Of a stretch of DNA of 64,000 nucleotides, positions 62,325 to 64,000 are shown one piece after another. A model generated the notes under the pieces. It was not told where the DNA came from. It worked only from the letters and a program-made list of their open reading frames with translations, and did no database searches. Each line of letters opens with the position of its first letter. Within the stretch, counting starts at the first letter, position 1. The stretch is from [Erwinia] mediterraneensis (GTDB lineage: Bacteria; Pseudomonadota; Gammaproteobacteria; Enterobacterales; Enterobacteriaceae), in assembly GCF_900604315.1 (NCBI RefSeq), contig NZ_LR026978.1, positions 945,063 through 1,009,062 on the forward strand, given 5' to 3'. The position numbers and the translations under genes were made by a program.

Positions 62325-62600
62325 GAAAAAAGCGAGGACCTGCAGACGGCTCCCCGGTTCCGGCTTCCGGGGCGCTGAGGAGGGAACGACGGCCAGGACG
62401 AGCCGACAAGACGTCGGCGAGAGCGCGGGCCGCGCCAGGGAGGGCGCGTCCCGGGCGATCCGTGGGGCGGCGTGAGTGACGAGGGGACAGCGCGCAGCGC
62501 TGCGCCACGGCAGCCGGTCGCGGGGATTGTTAAGGGGCCGGCGAAACGGCCCCTTAACCCGGCCGCGTGTGGCGCAGCCGCTGGAACTGCCGCTCGCCTG
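62325..62600. other. GC-rich hairpin-dense element between repeat clusters
   Basis: At least five inverted repeats are packed here: CCCCGG/CCGGGG (62352-62372), GCCGAC/GTCGGC (62402-62418), GCGCC/GGCGC (62432-62447), the 14-base palindrome GCGCAGCGCTGCGC (62492-62505), and TTAAGGGGCCG with its complement around GCGAAA (62530-62557). No open frame has support. I do not recognise the element; it could be a structured RNA or a mosaic intergenic repeat. Confidence 0.5.
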
Positions 62601-62610
62601 GCGGGCGGAA

Positions 62611-62895
62611 CTGTGCGGCCTTCCCCTCACCCTGACCCTCTCCCGGAGGGAGAGGGAACTGTCCCGTGCGATCTTCCCCCTCACCCTGACCCTCTCCCGG
62701 AGGGAGAGGGGACGGCTCCGTGCGGCCTTCCCCTCACCCTGACCCTCTCCCGGAGGGAGAGGGAACTGCTCCGTGCGGCTTTCCCCCTCACCCTGACCCT
62801 CTCCCGGAGGGAGAGGGAACTGTCCCGTGCGGCCTTCCCCCTCACCCTGACCCTCTCCCGGAGGGAGAGGGAACTGTTTCGTGCGACTTTCCCCC
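62611..62895 (+). repeat. Cluster of five ~54-bp repeats plus a degenerate sixth
   Basis: Five units of the same family as at 61741, more uniform (CTCACCCTGACC, CTCTCCCGGAGGGAGAGG, CCGTGCGG), followed by a shortened hairpin CCCCCGCAGGAGGGGG at 62891. The two clusters differ consistently: CTCGCCC here is CTCACCC, so they probably expanded separately. Confidence 0.83.
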
Positions 62896-62910
62896 GCAGG
62901 AGGGGGACAG

Positions 62911-64000
62911 CTACAGCCTGCTCAGGCAATCCATGGCCACGGCTTTAAAGCTGGCGAAATCTGTGCTGCTACGCAGACGGGACATTGCTCGTTCGCGCAT
63001 AAAGGTAACGAACAGGTCATAAATCGCCATCGCCTCCTCATATTCGCTTTTGCTGATAGCCAGCAGGAAAATCACATAGGCCGTATCTTCACCCCAGCAG
63101 ATCCCCTGTGGGGCCAGCACGGTGTAAACCACGGTCTTCTGCGCCAGCAAACCCAGCGAGTGTGGCAAAGCAATGCCCTCCCCCAGCATGGTGCTGACAA
63201 TCGCCTCGCGCTCCTCTACCGAAGGGTAAAAGGCGGCATCCACATACCCTTCCCGCTCAAGCTGATCGCAGAGCTGACGAAACAGCGCCGATTGTGATAT
63301 CGGCTGGTCGACAATCAGAAAATGCTCCTCGTCAAAATACTTCTCCAGCATATAAGGGCGCGTACGATCCACCAGCACCAGCTTGCCAATCTGCTCCAGC
63401 TGGAAATCGGTGGGGAAAGGTGACATCACCACCACCGGTTTCTCTTTCTCCGTCAGGCGGATGGTGGAGATCACGAAATCTTCATCGATACGCGTGCGCG
63501 TCTCATAGTCGCGCTGCGACAGGCGCGCCGTGACCTGCAGCTGCGGATATTTACGTAACAGCATCGCTTCAATCATGCGCAGCGTGGAATTGCCGCTGTC
63601 GCACACCAGCAACACCCGGGGATGCCGCTGATAGCCCACGTCATAGTGACGCTCCAGCCCCACGCCGATATGCAACACCAGAAAGCCGATCTCATTTTCA
63701 CTGATTACGTAAGGCGTATATTTTCCCCAGCTGGTCACAGCGGCCAGCGTCACGTCATACGCCATCGGATAATGCTGCTTGATGTTTGCCAGCAGCGGAT
63801 TGGGAATATGGATCTGATAACGCACGCGGGTGATCATCGTCTTAATGTGCGTCAGCAGATCGGCGCGCAGTTGAACGTCATCCTGCAGGTTATAGTTGTA
63901 GTGGGTATTGATATAGCTCAGCAGATAATCCACCAGCGTATCCGCGTCATCCGCATTAATGGCGCTGGGGGCCACCTCCTGAATACGTCGCGCAGCAATA
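62911..64000 (-). CDS. BglG/MtlR-type PTS-regulated transcriptional regulator (C-terminal part, runs off the right edge)
   Basis: The visible 362 residues lack the N-terminus. They include the end of a PTS regulatory domain (PRD2, with conserved His in HYPMAYD and HIGVGLERH), an EIIB-like domain with Cys in VCDSGNSTL, and an EIIA (mannitol/fructose type) domain with phospho-His in GIALPHS. This order is that of LicR/MtlR-like antiterminators or activators. A GTG with AGGAG near 63975 is internal, since the frame stays open to the edge. The sugar controlled is not shown; genes to the right would tell. Confidence 0.8.
   Translation of the reverse strand, partial: IAARRIQEVAPSAINADDADTLVDYLLSYINTHYNYNLQDDVQLRADLLTHIKTMITRVRYQIHIPNPLLANIKQHYPMAYDVTLAAVTSWGKYTPYVISENEIGFLVLHIGVGLERHYDVGYQRHPRVLLVCDSGNSTLRMIEAMLLRKYPQLQVTARLSQRDYETRTRIDEDFVISTIRLTEKEKPVVVMSPFPTDFQLEQIGKLVLVDRTRPYMLEKYFDEEHFLIVDQPISQSALFRQLCDQLEREGYVDAAFYPSVEEREAIVSTMLGEGIALPHSLGLLAQKTVVYTVLAPQGICWGEDTAYVIFLLAISKSEYEEAMAIYDLFVTFMRERAMSRLRSSTDFASFKAVAMDCLSRL

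Noticed and set aside
61741..62895. Possible CRISPR array
   Set aside because: Units are contiguous without unique spacers of constant length, contain internal hairpins, and no cas genes are near.
61445..62948. Long repetitive open frames on both strands rich in LTLSRRERE and PHPDPLPEGEG
   Set aside because: They arise from the 54-base hairpin repeats whose length is often a multiple of three; all frames are open on both strands, which is a composition effect.

Overview
The window looks like a chromosomal segment of a gammaproteobacterium of the order Enterobacterales, most likely family Erwiniaceae (Pantoea, Mixta or Erwinia type). This rests on near end-to-end similarity of about 35 products to E. 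coli proteins, on E. coli-like local order in the right half (ygjP/ygjR/alx/sstT/uxa/exuR/yqjA-mzrA-yqjCDEK-yqjF-yqjG and rsmI-lpoA-yraN-diaA-dolP), and on departures from E. coli such as uxaC-uxaB-uxaA in one run and both maltose operons side by side. Genus and species cannot be settled from the sequence alone.

Left arm (1-8000): a minus-strand catabolic island with the lower nicotinate pathway (nicC, nicE, nicD, and nicX running off the left edge), preceded by a five-gene branched-chain-amino-acid-type ABC importer (binding protein, two permeases, two ATPases). Two nearly identical 22-bp AT-rich inverted repeats, one before the binding-protein gene and one directly before nicC, suggest that one repressor controls uptake and degradation together. 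A lone hexapeptide acyltransferase gene follows.

9000-24350: a complete maltose/maltodextrin cluster. malT (activator) diverges from malPQ (phosphorylase, amylomaltase). Convergent to malPQ is malK-lamB-malM, which diverges from malE-malF-malG. MalT boxes lie in both divergent control regions and a CRP-like site in the malE/malK one. Rho-independent terminators close malM and malG.

24400-31300: housekeeping and accessory genes: ddlA-type D-Ala-D-Ala ligase, a SulP transporter overlapping a beta-carbonic anhydrase gene (probable bicarbonate pair), a laccase-domain (YfiH/PgeF-type) protein, and a GntP-family gluconate permease.

30600-34750: a signalling island. It has an RcsB-like response regulator, a divergent EvgS/BvgS-like hybrid kinase without the large periplasmic sensor domains, and an EvgA-like response regulator. 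The kinase keeps the H-D-H phosphorelay residues. Target genes are not evident.

35000-54500: fadH, rlmG, ygjP, a ClC transporter with CBS domains, ygjR, alx under a yybP-ykoY manganese riboswitch, sstT, the galacturonate genes uxaCBA with divergent exuR (no exuT in the window), then the yqjA-mzrA and yqjC-D-E-K groups, a DoxX-family protein and a xi-class glutathionyl-hydroquinone reductase.

54500-64000: the RNase P RNA gene rnpB, followed on its strand by three 133-bp tandem repeats that each copy its 3' end and carry a terminator; then rsmI, lpoA-yraN-diaA-dolP, a pirin divergent from a YhaJ-type LysR regulator, a 1.3-kb non-coding stretch made of two clusters of ~54-bp repeats around a GC-rich hairpin-dense element, and the 3' part of a BglG/MtlR-type PTS-controlled regulator running off the right edge.
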